Shown here: positions 47,600 through 61,799 of the stretch, in pieces
Position numbering within the stretch: the stretch's first letter is position 1
Layout of the letters: each line of letters opens with the position of its first letter
NCBI GenBank assembly: GCA_014898415.1
Contig: RCTD01000005.1
Span: forward strand, 310,001 to 374,000
Direction: 5' to 3'
From: Stromatinia cepivora
Taxonomy: Eukaryota; Ascomycota; Leotiomycetes; Helotiales; Sclerotiniaceae
DNA length: 64,000 nucleotides
Translations under genes and position numbers: made by a program
The notes under the pieces: generated by a model
Seen by the model: only the letters and a program-made list of their open reading frames with translations
Database searches by the model: none
What the model was told of the DNA's origin: nothing

Positions 47600-47645
47600 T
47601 CAAGAAAAATTGCCCTTCGTTTATCCCAAACTAAATAACCACCAC
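47600..47645 (+). other. small normal-composition island
   Basis: AAAATTGCCCTTCGTTTATC followed by CCAAACTAAATAACCACCACAC, a pocket with unusual C content for this block. Function unknown. Confidence 0.5.
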
Positions 47646-49496
47646 ACTCTATATTATTTTTTTTATTGAATAATTTGATATTATAATAATAATAAAAATA
47701 ATTTTGAATCTTTTGCTTCTTTAATTTTTGTTTTTAAATAATTTATATTGAGTCTATTTAAAAAATGAATAATTTCATTTATAATATTCTTTATCTTTTT
47801 CTTTTTAAATAAGAATTTGTATTAATATTGAAAAAAAATAAGGTTTTTATATATTTATATATAATCTGAAAAATAACAATTTAATAAGATTTAGATATTT
47901 TGTAAATTCAAATAATAGAATCTTAGAGAAATATTATTTATAGATTTTATTTATTATTCTTTTGAAATTTATAAAAATAGGATTATTAAAACTGATTTTA
48001 AATTATTTAATAATCTTTTTTTATATTTGAATATGTAAATTATATAGGAATATTCTTTTAATTTCAAATTTGATAATTATATAATTATCAATAAATTGAA
48101 TAACCGAAAATATAAATTTAATAATATAATCCTTTATTATAATGAGATTTATATTATAATCCCTTTAATTTTTATTATATTAATTATTAATAAATTAATC
48201 AAGGAAATTTTGAATATTTATTATTTATTAAATATCATAATTATGAAAATATCAGAATAAAATTGATTCCAATTTTTTTTTTAATTATATTTAACAAAAT
48301 TATATTCGAATATGAATTTGATTTAAATAACAATAATATAATTATAATATTAAAGAAATCGAATCTGTATTTTTTTATAAAATATATTATAATTTATTTA
48401 TAAAGCATTCCAAATTGTAAAGAAATCGAGTATATCGATTTTGTTGAACATAGATATAATAATATATATATAATCTTTAGTATAGATTACAAATAGAATT
48501 TTTAATGCATTTTATTATTATTAATTCGATTCTTTTTCCTTTTTGAATTTGTTTATTTTCTCCTTTTTTTTTAATAATATTTTTGTTATTATTAATAGAA
48601 AACTTTTTAATAGATTCAAAAAAATTGATAATTAAGATAATAATAATATCTTTTAATCTTTAAACAACATTTTATAAAAAATTTACTTTTATATATAAAT
48701 CAAAATTATCTATAATATTATTATAATATAATTGAAAAATATTGAATTCATGAGAATCTGATTCAATATTTGATTTTTGATAGTTTTCAATATTTATAAA
48801 AATTTTTTAATAAATTTTCAAAAGAAGAAGGAAAGTATATATAATTCTTTTTAAAGTTTTTTTTTTAAAAAGAATTTATAAATCTTAAATTCTTTACTTT
48901 AATTAAAAGTTTTTCAAATATATTTTAAATTTTCGATTGCTGATATTAAGGTTAGCAATTTAGTATATTATATTTAATTCTTTTTATTGTTTTGATATAT
49001 ATTTAAGTGTTCAAATAACTTTAAAAATACATAAAACATTTAAGGTCTTTCAATATAATTGATTACATTTAATCAAAACCATTCTCGAAATTAAAGTTTT
49101 TTTATTTATAAAGATAAATGATTCGTTTACAAATAAAGGTTTTATTGTATTCGGAATTCTAATATATTTTTAATATTATTAGCTTTATTTTCGAATAGAA
49201 TTTTCATTGATATATTCCTTTCAAAGTAGGAAATAGAATAATAATTTTATTGAAAATAATTTATTTTTAATATAATAGATAAATATGAATAAAGAAATTT
49301 TAAAGATCAAAGTTCTTTTATTCAGAATTTGATAATCCTATATTTTGAAAGAATCATTCTTGTAGAATCAATCCTATTTTTATTAACAAATTATTAATTC
49401 TATTTTCTTTTTAATTATAGTTTTTTTATAGAAAAATTTGTATAATATAAATTATATAATTCGTTTCCTTATATAAATTATCATTATAAAAGAAAT

Positions 49497-49771
49497 AAAT
49501 CGAGATATATATATTCTAATAGTAAGTATATTACAAAAAGGAATAGGAATTAAAATTGATTAAATTATATTATAAAGATTTCAAATAATAAAACTAATAA
49601 ATTTAAATAATGATTTGGACTATATGTAAATAATATACAAAAAGATTAATAGAAAATGATTGAATTCTTTAAAAAGAAAAGAACACAACTCTTTTTTATA
49701 TTTAATTACAAAGAGTCATATAAATATATGATTAGGAGCTAGCTACGAATTCGGCCTTGATATCCCAACTC
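49497..49771 (+). repeat. dispersed repeat 1, copy B
   Basis: Direct-orientation partner of 39490-39722, about 10 kb away. Its right end (GAGCTAGCTACGAATTCGGCCTTGATATCCC) has kept more G and C than copy A. If these are LTR ends, the element between them would be longer than a usual gypsy element, so nested insertion is possible. Confidence 0.75.
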
Positions 49772-50829
49772 TCACAATATAAAGATTGATATATGCTTTA
49801 AGTATTCAAACTAATTAGAAATGAGTAATAAGTCTGTAATAATATATCTTTTTTTTCGAAACCTTATTTGTTCTTAAAAATCAAAAATATTCAAAAAAAA
49901 CTTTCAAAGATCTTTAAAATGATCATTAAACTTTTGAATTTCTTTATAGTTTTTTTTTATTAATATAATATTAAGACTTTTTTAAAATAATTTTAAAAAA
50001 CAGTATTTGATTATATTTCGATGAATCAAATTATATTTTTTAGGGTTTTATAAAATATCATAATATTGTAATGTTATTAATAATAATATTTTAGTTTTAA
50101 AACGAATTTGTATTTATAATAATAAATTAGATTTCTTGAAATATAATTAATAATATTCGATTGAGATTTTTAGGTTTTCTTTTAGATTTATTATTAATGA
50201 TTAAATAAGTATATAATAATTTTATTTATTTAAATAATAATATCTGTTTTTATTATCAATATTTAGTACATCTTTAAAATTTTATTTTTATATAAATTCT
50301 ATTTTACTATTTTCTCTTTCAAATATTTTATTCTTAATTATAATCATTTTGAATTCCTTAATTATTATTTATTCTGAAAATATAATATATATATATATAA
50401 TATTAATGTTAATAATGAATAATGAAAAATAGAAAAGATTTATATTCTTTCAAATAACCGGATTAGATATAAATAAAAATAATTTTATTATTTTATATAA
50501 ATTGATTTATTCATTATTAAGTTTTTTTGTTTCATAAAATATTTTATATTTTTTATATTTATATATGTTTTTTGTTTTATAATATATTATAAGAAATTGA
50601 AATCTCAATGATTTATATATTCTTTATAATCTAATATTATTTGTTTTATAAATATTTGAAATTATTTCAAAATTATTTGTATTCGATTTATAATTTCTTT
50701 TTAAAAGAATTTATATCTTTATTATTATTATATTTAGAAAACAAATTTATTTGATTCTATATTTATATAAAAATTGAAATTATAATTTATAGAAAATAAA
50801 AAACAATTAATAATTTTTGAAATTATATT

Positions 50830-50935
50830 ATTACGAGCTTTGTTTGAGTCCGGCCCCTTAGTACCGGAAAAATAATTCGCTTCGCTGATACTCTGTGAAT
50901 CATTTTTCGAGGTACCCTGGTCTATTTTGAAGACT
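50830..50935 (+). repeat. GC-richer island with an imperfect inverted repeat
   Basis: Arms 50861-50878 (GTACCGGAAAAATAATTC) and 50897-50916 (GAATCATTTTTCGAGGTACC) are near-perfect reverse complements around an 18-base loop (GCTTCGCTGATACTCTGT). The island also has GAGTCCGGCCCCTTAGTACC. It is the most G/C-rich stretch in the block. It may be a transposon end or a recently inserted short element. Confidence 0.75.
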
Positions 50936-51254
50936 TTTTTCGATCAATAAGATTTATATTTGTAGAAAAGATTTATGTTGTTTTATAATGGTTTTTTTTT
51001 TGATCAATAAAATTTATATTTATTATCTTTCAATTCATTATTTCAATTATGTTATTTTTAATTTTCAATTATTAATTGTTCAATAATTTTATACTTTCTG
51101 AATACAAAAATTAAATCATTTCAAAATCCTAATTCTAATAATTATTTTATTATTTTTCCATTTCAATTTATTATATTCCTTATCGATTTGTATCAATAAA
51201 AACGAATTACATTTTCCGATGCTTTATAAATATTCCGTTTTTCGATCTATTTGA

Positions 51255-51700
51255 TTATATATATACAAAAATCTCAAATTGAGAATATCTTTATATTTTT
51301 GATTCTAAACAATTATAAAATTATCTCTTTCATTTCCTTTATTATTTTGATTTATTATCTTTATAAATATAATATTAAATAATAATAAATTTATTCTAAA
51401 TCATCTTTTTGAATTTCAAAATAATATATTTATAAAATCCCAGGGATTATAATTATCAACAAATCTTTCATATATTATAAAAAAATTTAAAAAAAATGAA
51501 CATAATCTTCTTTTTTTGATTTTATATTAAACAATAATAAATTCAATAAAAATATTCTTTTTATAATATTTGTTTTTTAAAATTATATAATTGAGATGAA
51601 TAATAATACTGAAAAAATATAATATTATATTAATTCTAATATAAACTATCAATATATCTATTATATTATATTTTAATAATTTAAATAAATATAAATATAT
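51255..51700 (+). repeat. dispersed repeat 2, copy A
   Basis: Aligns in the same orientation with 56945-57380. Shared order of landmarks: ATCTTTATAAATATAATATTAAATAAT, then AATCAT(C)TTTTTGAATTT, AATATATTTA, TATTATAAAAAAA, TTATATTAAACAATAATA, TTTTTTAAAATTATATAAT, ATATTATATTAATTTTAATATAAA. Differences are scattered, mainly C/T and A/G. Confidence 0.75.
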
Positions 51701-52659
51701 ATTTATTTTATTTTCAAAATATTTCTTTGTATCATCTTTTTTTTTTATTAAAATAAATTTTTTTATTTTCATTTAAATAAGATTTTATAATATTTTTTTT
51801 AAAAATTATAATTAATAAAAATAAAGTTATGTTATTTATTAATATAATTAAAATTATATTTAATCTAAATATTTTTAATATTTTGAAATTATTCGATTTA
51901 CATAAACTTAATAATAATATATCTAATAAAATCTTTTTTAAAATCTTTATAAATAATGATATTATTTTTAGTTATAATATTTTTAATCATAAATTATTAA
52001 CAAATTATAAATTATAAATTCTTTTGAATTATTTTAAACATTTTTTTATAATAATAATTAATATAAATAATTAATAATATTATTATATTTTCAATTTCGA
52101 TTATCATTTTTATTATTAGTAAATAAATCATGAGTTTTATTAATGTTATTATATATAATCTATTTTTATTCAAAAAATATAAAAATAATAAAAATGTTTT
52201 TGTAATTATCTTTTTCAAAAAACCCAATATATAAAATCAATTCAATAATTAAAAAATTTATTTAAATTATTTCATTGTTAAATTTTTTTTTTCAATTCTT
52301 TAATTGTAAAAACAAAATAAAAATTATTGTTACTTATTGCAATTTTAATTACTAAATTAATATATATAAAAGCTTTTTTAAAATTAATTATATCAATAAT
52401 TTATATTATATTAATTATCATAAAATCTTTTTTATAAATCATATTAATTATTTTATTATTCCTAAAAAAAAATTAATAAATATATCAAATTGATTTACAA
52501 AGAATTGAATATTAAACATAAATATCATAATATTTTATTCAAAATAACTTATTTAACAAATAATATAAAAATTATTATATTTTCAATATTCATACAAAAA
52601 ATCATTGTTTTGATCTTTATTAAATATAAATATAAAAACAAAATAATAATTTTAAAAAA

Positions 52660-52740
52660 AAAACTAAATCCATCCATGTTCTACGACAAGACGTTTAATC
52701 AACCATTATCTTGATATGATAAGGGCTAATTAGGCCTTTT
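52660..52740 (+). other. small normal-composition island
   Basis: AATCCATCCATGTTCTACGAC and TATGATAAGGGCTAATTAGGCC stand out from the surroundings. There is no recognised function. It may be a less-mutated remnant of a transposon. Confidence 0.5.
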
Positions 52741-55250
52741 ATTGTATTTTGATTTTTTATTAGAAATTTGAAAGTTTTAATTCTCGTCTTTTAATTATTA
52801 AATATTAATTAGAATATTTTGATTTCCAAAAAATTCAATTTTTATAAAAATATATTTTTTCAATTCGTAATTTAATTTTTACAATCAATTATTATTATTT
52901 TTAGATTTTCTAAAAATACTTTGATTATAATTAGATAATAATTTATTATTTATATTTAATATACTACTTTTTCTTTATAAGTTGCTTTAGATTTAAGAAT
53001 AATAAAATTATTTTTCTTTAATAAAACTTATAGATATTTTTTCTTTTATTTCATTTTGAATTCTTTTTAATTATTTCAATTCATGAATTGATATTTAATT
53101 ATTAAATTTTTTTTTCTTTTGAATTTTATATCTTTATTTATATATTAATCTAATCTAATTTTTATTTAAATCCTTCAATTATTTCTATATTTGAAAAAAT
53201 ATAATTCTAAAAAAATATATATCTATTTTAAATAGAATAAAAGAATTATATTTGAACAATTCATCAAAATTCATTATAAATTAGCAATATTCTCTAAAAT
53301 AACCTTTAATTTAAATATTTTTGATTTAATATATCTTTGTATCCTTTGGGAGATTTCGGAATTAGGATTAAAATTTATATCTATCAAATACAAATCAATA
53401 CTACTACTACTATTATTATTATTATTATAAGGCATCTCGAAATATTTCGAAATGCTTTTCTTTTTTTGCAGATTTGGAATGTTTTCGATGCTTTGATTAC
53501 GAATTCGAGGCAAAGGTATATTACGCCATCTATATTATTTCAATATAATATTCATATATTCATATTCATATTCAGGGTTTGTAGGAACTATATGAAAGCT
53601 AAAATCTACCTTATACTTCAATATAGAATTCGATATACAACCAATTTTCGAATAGAATTATTAATAACTTTAAATAATTTCAAAGTTTATAATTAATTAA
53701 AATAAAAGAGATTCAAATTATAAATATTTGATAAATTATATAAGACAAATTGATTGTAAGTTTTAAAAAACATAAAAAATAATTATAATGAATATAATGA
53801 ATCCATTATTATTTTTAGCCCTAAAAGAATTGAAATCAAAGTTTGTTAATATAAATAAATCATATAATAATAAATTTTTGGGGTTTTTGAATAATTAAAA
53901 AAAAGAATAAGAATAAAAAAGATATTCATAATAATAATGATAAAAATTATTGAAAAGAAAGAATAAAAAAAAAAAAAGAAAATAATAATTTGATTCATAA
54001 AAAAAAAGAATTAAATATAAAAAGTAAATAATAAATATAAATAAAAAAATCGATAAAAAAAAGAAATAAAAAGAAATAAATGTATATAAAAAAGGAAATA
54101 AATATAAAAATAATATATTTATTTGAAAATATAAAAAGACAAATCGAAAATATTGGAAATATTGATTATATTGATTATAATAATAACAAAAAGATTTATA
54201 TAAATTGCTTTGATAAACTTATAATTGAAAAAAATATAGGATTATAATATGCAATCTTCTTTTAAAAAACAAATATATTAAATACATTCAATTCTAAGAT
54301 TTATTAAACAATTATAAATGATTAAATTATATATTTTAATTTATAAATTCAATATTTTATAATCAAACAAAAAACAATAATCAGAATATTTCTAATCAAA
54401 ATAAAATGAATAAATCTTTCATATTAAAAAAAGAAATTTTTAATATATTAATTTCAATAAATAAAATAAACTTTAAATAATGAAATTTATTAAATCATGA
54501 AATAAATGTTACTGTTTGTTATATTACAAATATATCAAAAAATGATCCACTATTATTATATATATTTAAAATGTTTTTGTTATTATCAGAAAAAAATTAT
54601 ATTCTAATGTCAATTTTCCATATACTAAAACTATTCAAATATAAAATAAAATCATTTTCATGATATAAATATTTTTGAAAAATGAAAATATTATAAAAGT
54701 AATAAAAAAATTATAATATTGATATAAATAAATAATATAATTCAAAAAGATTGTAAAAAATAACAATAATATTAATAAAAAATAATTGAATTATATCGAT
54801 ATTGATTAAAAAGTATTGAAATTAATTATATTAAGAATATTTGAATAATATTGAAATTATAATCATAATATTAATATTCAATAAATATACTATAATTCTT
54901 ATTTATTTGAATCATTAAAATATGTTTTCATTTTATTGTATTCTTTAATATTAAAATTATCCATTAGCATTAAAATTTTAAAATTCTAAAGAGAAAATCT
55001 TTTATTATTTTGATTATTCTATATTATATATAATTGTTTAAGAACTATAAAAAAAACATTTTTATTATTTATAATAATTTTATAATAATAAAGATTTTAA
55101 TGTTATAAATAATAAATTAGAAAAACACAAAAAAATAAACAAACTAAATTTTTTAAAAACAAATCAAAAATATATCAAACAATATAAAAAGTGTTTTTTG
55201 ATTGTTTTTAAAATAACCAAATCATTTAAATTGAAGATAATAGATTTATC

Positions 55251-55251
55251 A

Positions 55252-55301
<50 letters not shown>

Positions 55302-55302
55302 T
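55251..55302 (+). repeat. (ATT)n microsatellite
   Basis: About sixteen uninterrupted TTA/ATT units preceded by ATCATC. Confidence 0.9.
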
Positions 55303-56944
55303 TAAGAATTATATCAATTATCTCAAATAAATATTAAAAAAAGAATTACTAAATATTTATAAGAAACTTCTATAAAGTTATTGAAAATAGAATAAATACT
55401 TTGATAAAGGTAATATAACAATTATCAAAATCTTAAAAGAATATGATTATTGTTATTTATAATTATATAAGAAAACATTTGAATATTGAAATTATTTTAA
55501 CCCCTAAAAAAATTAAAAAAAATTATAAAAAATTTAAATAATTAAATAATTATTTGAAATGGAAAAAAATGCGAAAAATTTAAAGAATATAAAAAATTCA
55601 AATAGAGAGTATAAAAAATGAATATAACCTAATATTCATTTATTATAAAAATATGTAAAATCTTATTTATATATCAAATAATTTTAAAATATATTTAAAT
55701 TTTATAAATATATAAATACCTAATATAGTTTTCATAAAAAAAATTAGTATTATAATTTTAAATATCAATATAATAATAGTCAATAGAAAATTGAATATTA
55801 GATTTATAATTATAAAAAAATATCGAAAAAATAAGATTTTAATAAATAACAATAATTAAGTTTAAATAAGTTTAAAAAAGTTTTTTATATATGGAGATTT
55901 AAAAATCTATAAATTAGATTTTAATATATAAGTTATTTATGAAAATAAACGATTTAAAGAAAAATAAAAAATAAATAATAAATGAATAATATCTATATAA
56001 TATTTACATAATGATTGAAATAATAAAATAATAAAATAGAATTAAAATGGATTATCGTCTTTGATTAAATAGAAATATATTTTTCTAATATTAATTTATT
56101 ATATTGAATATTTAAAAAAAACAAATATGATTTCAATAAAAGAAATATTTTCTAATCTTTAATTATGAATATTGAATAAAAAAAGGAATAGAAATATATA
56201 AAGTATAAAACGAATTTAATAACAAATTTATATATATTCAAAAAATAGTTTTTTATATTTTGAATCGATTTATAATAAAAGAAAAAAAGAACTGTTATAT
56301 AATTAAAAAGATTATAATATTTTAATTTCTTTTTTTTTGGAATTTTCTTATTTTATAAATCGTTAAGAAAAGAAAATTTAAAAAAAATATATATATTTAG
56401 AATTTAAAAGAATATTATAGATTTTCTAATTCTACTTCAAGATTTGTTTTTATCTTAGAATTTATTTAAAAATTTCAAATCCAAAGATTACTTTGTTTTA
56501 TATATAAATATTATTCAAAGATAAATTGAATATATTAATGTGTTATAATTAATAAAGAAAGATTTATTATATTATAATAAAACATTGATAAATAAAAATT
56601 TATAGGAATCTAAATCCTCAATAATTTTAAAATTTATCAATATTATATTATCATTATATAAAAGTTTTCAATAAATAAATGCTATTAAAATATTTATAGT
56701 AATAACAAAATGTAATATTTAATATAAAAATAAAAAGCAAGAATCGAAATAATTATATTTGTTGATAAATATTCAGATTTTTACTGTTGAATATTTACAA
56801 TATTAATGCCTTATTTATAGTATATATAATTAAATTTCAATTTTTTTGAATCAAATAATTAAAAAAAAAAATTCATATTTATATATAATTATATTTTTAA
56901 TATACATTATTATATAATTGATTTCAGTATAATTATTCAATTGC

Positions 56945-57380
56945 TCAGTCTATATAATATTTCCAAATTGATGATATTTCTAAATCTTTAATTCGAATAA
57001 TTATAATAGCAATTTCTACATTTTTTATATTATTTTAATTTATCATCTTTATAAATATAATATTAAATAATGAAAAATTTACTTTAAATCATTTTTTGGA
57101 ATTTATAAATAATATATTTACAGAATTTTAAAAATCATGATCATTAACAAATATTATATATATATTATAAAAAAAAATTAAAATAAACTTTCTTTTTTTT
57201 ATTATATTAAACAATAATATATTTAACAAAAATACCTTTTTTGGAATATTCATTTTTTAAAATTATATAATAAAAATCAATTATAATATCAAAAAACAAT
57301 ACAATATTATATTAATTTTAATATAAATTATCAATACCTTTGTTATATTTCAATAATTCAAATAAATAAAAAATTAATAA
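56945..57380 (+). repeat. dispersed repeat 2, copy B
   Basis: Direct-orientation partner of 51255-51700, about 5.7 kb away. The similarity is visible over at least 400 bases and fades gradually at the right-hand end. Confidence 0.75.
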
Positions 57381-60300
57381 TAAAATCTTAAATTATTAAG
57401 AATTTAATTATTATATATCAGTTGATTGTTAAAAAAAATTTATTTTTGAAGATAAAAAAATCTTTTATTTTTGAATTTTAATTTTTATTTATAAAAATAA
57501 AATCTTCATATTCAACAACAATGATTTATTTATAATAAAAATATCTTTTAAATTGATATTAATAATATTATTATTTGAAATCTATATAAATAATTAATAA
57601 TCAATAGAATTATAAATTATTTAATATATTTTATATTGATAGAATAATATTTCATTTGAATGATAATTTAATAAAAAATCATAATTAATATCACAATCTG
57701 AATAAAATATAATTAATATTTATTTTGTTATTGTATTTATATCTAATAATTTATTATTACAGTTAAATACATTTCCGAGAAATAGAATATAATTTATCCA
57801 TCCCTTTTTGCAATTCTTTTTATATTAATTAGAATTGATTTCAAACTAAATATATATTTAATTTTTTAACTAAAATTTCTTTATTATTAATTATTATTAA
57901 AATATCTTTTATTACTTTTATAAAAATATATTTTTCATTTATTATAATAAAAAATTTAAAATTCTATATTCTTTATAATTAATAAATTATTCTTTTTTAA
58001 AATTATAATACTTTATAATTCATAAATAAAAAATTATATTGTTCTTAGATTTATTAATTTAATTTATTGATAAAATCATTATTCTTATATTGAATTTAGG
58101 ATTTTCTTTTTTAGAATAATCAATTAATAAAGTATTTTGATTTATTTGTTTTATATTAAAGCTTTTTTTGATATTTGAGTTTTTATAATTATTTTAATAT
58201 TGTTTCGATTATGTTTGTTATTATTATTATTAAATTCAAAAGATTTTCCAAAATTTTTATTGATTTTTTTAAAGTTATTTAATTTTTATTTATTTTATCA
58301 AAACAATCTTTATTTTTATAAATTTGATTCGTTTTATAATTAGAATTTTAATTTTAATTTTTATTATAATCTTTATTATAAAATTCAAAATACTTTTTCA
58401 AATAATCTTCTTTATTACAATAAATATAGTTAGGAGTAATATTTCATAATTTAATAATTTTATTAATTTTGTTAAATTTTTTATTTTCAATTTTTCAAAA
58501 ACTGATTTAGATATTATTTTATTTAAATCAATACTTATATTATTTATTATTCAAATCTTTTAATATTTGTTCCATTTTTTTTGATTTGAAAAAATCAAAT
58601 CAATTATTTATACTATAATAGACTTTTGAATTTTATATTTTAAATTTTTCAAATATATATAATAGTATTATAATTAAATTCCATTAATTTATTAAATCTT
58701 TTATTTAAATCAATATTAATAATAAATTTCAAAATAATTAATACTTTTTTTTTCTTTATATTCGAAATAAAAATCGTTATTCATAAAAGATTTTATATTA
58801 TTTAAAATAATTTTTTAGATCCCTTTTCAAAATTATCAATATAAAATAAAAAACTATTCATTTCTTAATATAATTTAACTTTATTGAATTATTCTATATA
58901 ATTAAAATATTCATTTAATATAAAACCTTTAAATCTAACTCCATGATTCATTTTGGATAATAATTCATATATTTTATTTATAATATAAATAATTATCATT
59001 ATAATATATTTAATATATTAATTCAATATAGAATCTTTATAAGGCTTTAAATAAATCAAATATTTCTTTATTTAATTGTATTTATATTATATATAATAAA
59101 ATTAAATAAACTAAAATATTTTTATATAAGAAATATTATTTTATTATCCTTTATAGATAACAAAAACATTCAAATAAAATTTCTAAAAATCTAATTTTAT
59201 TCGTTCAATTAAATTTAATCTTAAAAATAAAAATTAAATGATCTGTTTTAAATAATTATATTAGTTTATTTATTAAATTATTAATTAACAAATAATTATT
59301 TTTTCAAAGAATAATTTATAAATAATTTACTAAAAAAAACCATCATTAAATCTTTGTAATCAAATCTTTGAATAATTTATTATATACCTAATTAAATCGA
59401 AATGAATTCAAAAGATTTCAATATTAATTCGATTGAATATTGTTACAAATTCACAATCTATTCCTAATTAGTATAGATATCTCAGATATCTATTATTCCT
59501 TATATAATCGAAAATACTTTTATATTTTCTTTTCCTTTATATAAAATATTATTAGATATATATATATATCAAAATCTATAAATTTTATTATTAAATTTAA
59601 TAATAATATTAAATCTAAAATTAATTTATAATAATTATTAATTATAAAACAATTCGAATTGTATATTATATTATTTAAAAATGAAATATAATATTATATA
59701 TATATAATCAATTAAATAGAATCGAAAATATAAATGTATCATTCTATTTTTTATATATAAATATTCTGATTTATTATATTTGAATGAATCGAATAATTTA
59801 TAATGATTTATTAGAACTTAATTGAAATCGATTATATTCGTTTTCAATACAAAATATAGATTATATCTAATACAATTCGATATAAGAATTTTCTAGAATA
59901 TATAGAAAATTCAGGTTATTTGTTATCTGGATAGAGATCGTTGATAATAAAATTTTATTTAAAGATTTTGAACAAAAGATTTCTGATTTTCTTTTGCAAA
60001 TAATAATAATATTTATTAAAGATTATAAGATTACAAAAGAATTTACAAATATATTTATTAAAAAAAATCAAAATAAAATTTTATTACAAAAACAAAATCG
60101 ATATTATATTAAATAAAATATTTTCATAATTATTTACAAATTGATAATTACTATAAATTTTTATAATCCTATTAAGGTTTTAATAATTCCAATTTTAGAA
60201 TCTTTATATACCTGAAACTATTTCCATTTTGGAATATCCTTTCCGGATATATAGATTTTATTATACTCAATAATTACTCGAACTTCAAATATTCATCATT

Positions 60301-61799
60301 TTCTTTTTTTCCTAGAATAATATATATATCAATATTTTGTATCGATAATTTCAATAAAATCAAAATAATAAAAGAAAAAACAAAAGAATCCAAAAAATAT
60401 CAGAATACTGAAAAGAATTTCAATCCAAAAATTACAATTGAAATTATATACAATATTTATTTAAAGAAAAAGAAATATTTAAGATCAAATATTTAGATTT
60501 TATTTCTATTTTAAATATTATATTAAATATAAGATTTATTAATCTAACAAAACTTATAAAAACAGAAATATTTATTCTTTTTTATAATTTTTCAAAGAAT
60601 AATTACATTTATCAATTAAAAGTATTCATTAATTCTAAAATAAATAAATTCGTTTTCATCAATATTATACTTTTTATTTGTTCATTTTCCATATTTAAAT
60701 TAAGAATTATATTATTTGAAATTTTAATGAAAATTAAAGAATATAATAATATATAAAACTATATTATTATTCATTTTATATTCTTTAATTTAATAATCGA
60801 TAATTATAAATAATCTTTTATTCTTTTCTTTATTATTGAATGGAAAAATTATAATATTATTCTAAATAAACTTTGATTATCGAAGATTCAAACAAAACTT
60901 GATTCTTTCAATCAATATTTTAAATAATTTAAAAAGAAACTTTATATTATCTTCTATTTAAACAATCTTTTTATTATTCAATCATTCTTTTGAAAACAGA
61001 AAATCGATTGATTAATTCAATAAAATAATCAATTGAAAGAATATTAAAATCGAAAAGATTTACAATTGAATGAATCAATTATAATTAATAATATATAATA
61101 AAAATCTTCAAATATAAATATAATATAGATCTTTATTGAAAAAGAAAAATTTTTGATTCTTTTCAAATTCACTTCATTTTCTTTTTAATCAATTATATTT
61201 TTATTGTAGATTTACAAATATTTCTTTTATATATTATCTAAAATCTTCGATTTATATATATTCAAATCTAATGAATTCTAATTAAAATATAAAAAAGAAA
61301 AACAAATTGAATTCTTTATTATTATTTTGAAAAAAATTGATAATATTACAGATTTTCGATAAAATGAATAATATATAAAAGAAAGAGTATTGATTATTTT
61401 AATCAAATTCAAGAATACAAAAATTCGAAAGAAATTTGATTAAATATTAATCGAAATCGATTTAGAATCTGAAATATCATTTGAATATCGATAATATCAT
61501 CAAGTTTTTTCCAAATATAAATCAAATATCTTATTTTTTAATTGATTTTAGAATTGTAAAATTATATTGAAAGATAAAGAAAAAAAAGTTTTATAATATA
61601 ATCCATTTTACAAAATATCTTTAGATTAGGAATTATTAAAAAATATATTATAAATAATTTTAGTAAAGATTTTATTGAATTTAATCAAATTCTTTATATT
61701 ATATTTGTTTTATTTATTAGAAAATCTAATAATAATTTAAAGTTTTATATAAACTTTAGATTATTGAGTTTTTTAATATATAAAGATTAATATTCTTTT

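Noticed and set aside
53274..53696. Overlapping + and - frames near 53.4 kb
   Set aside because: Built on an ACT/ATT microsatellite and AT-rich sequence, with no family likeness.
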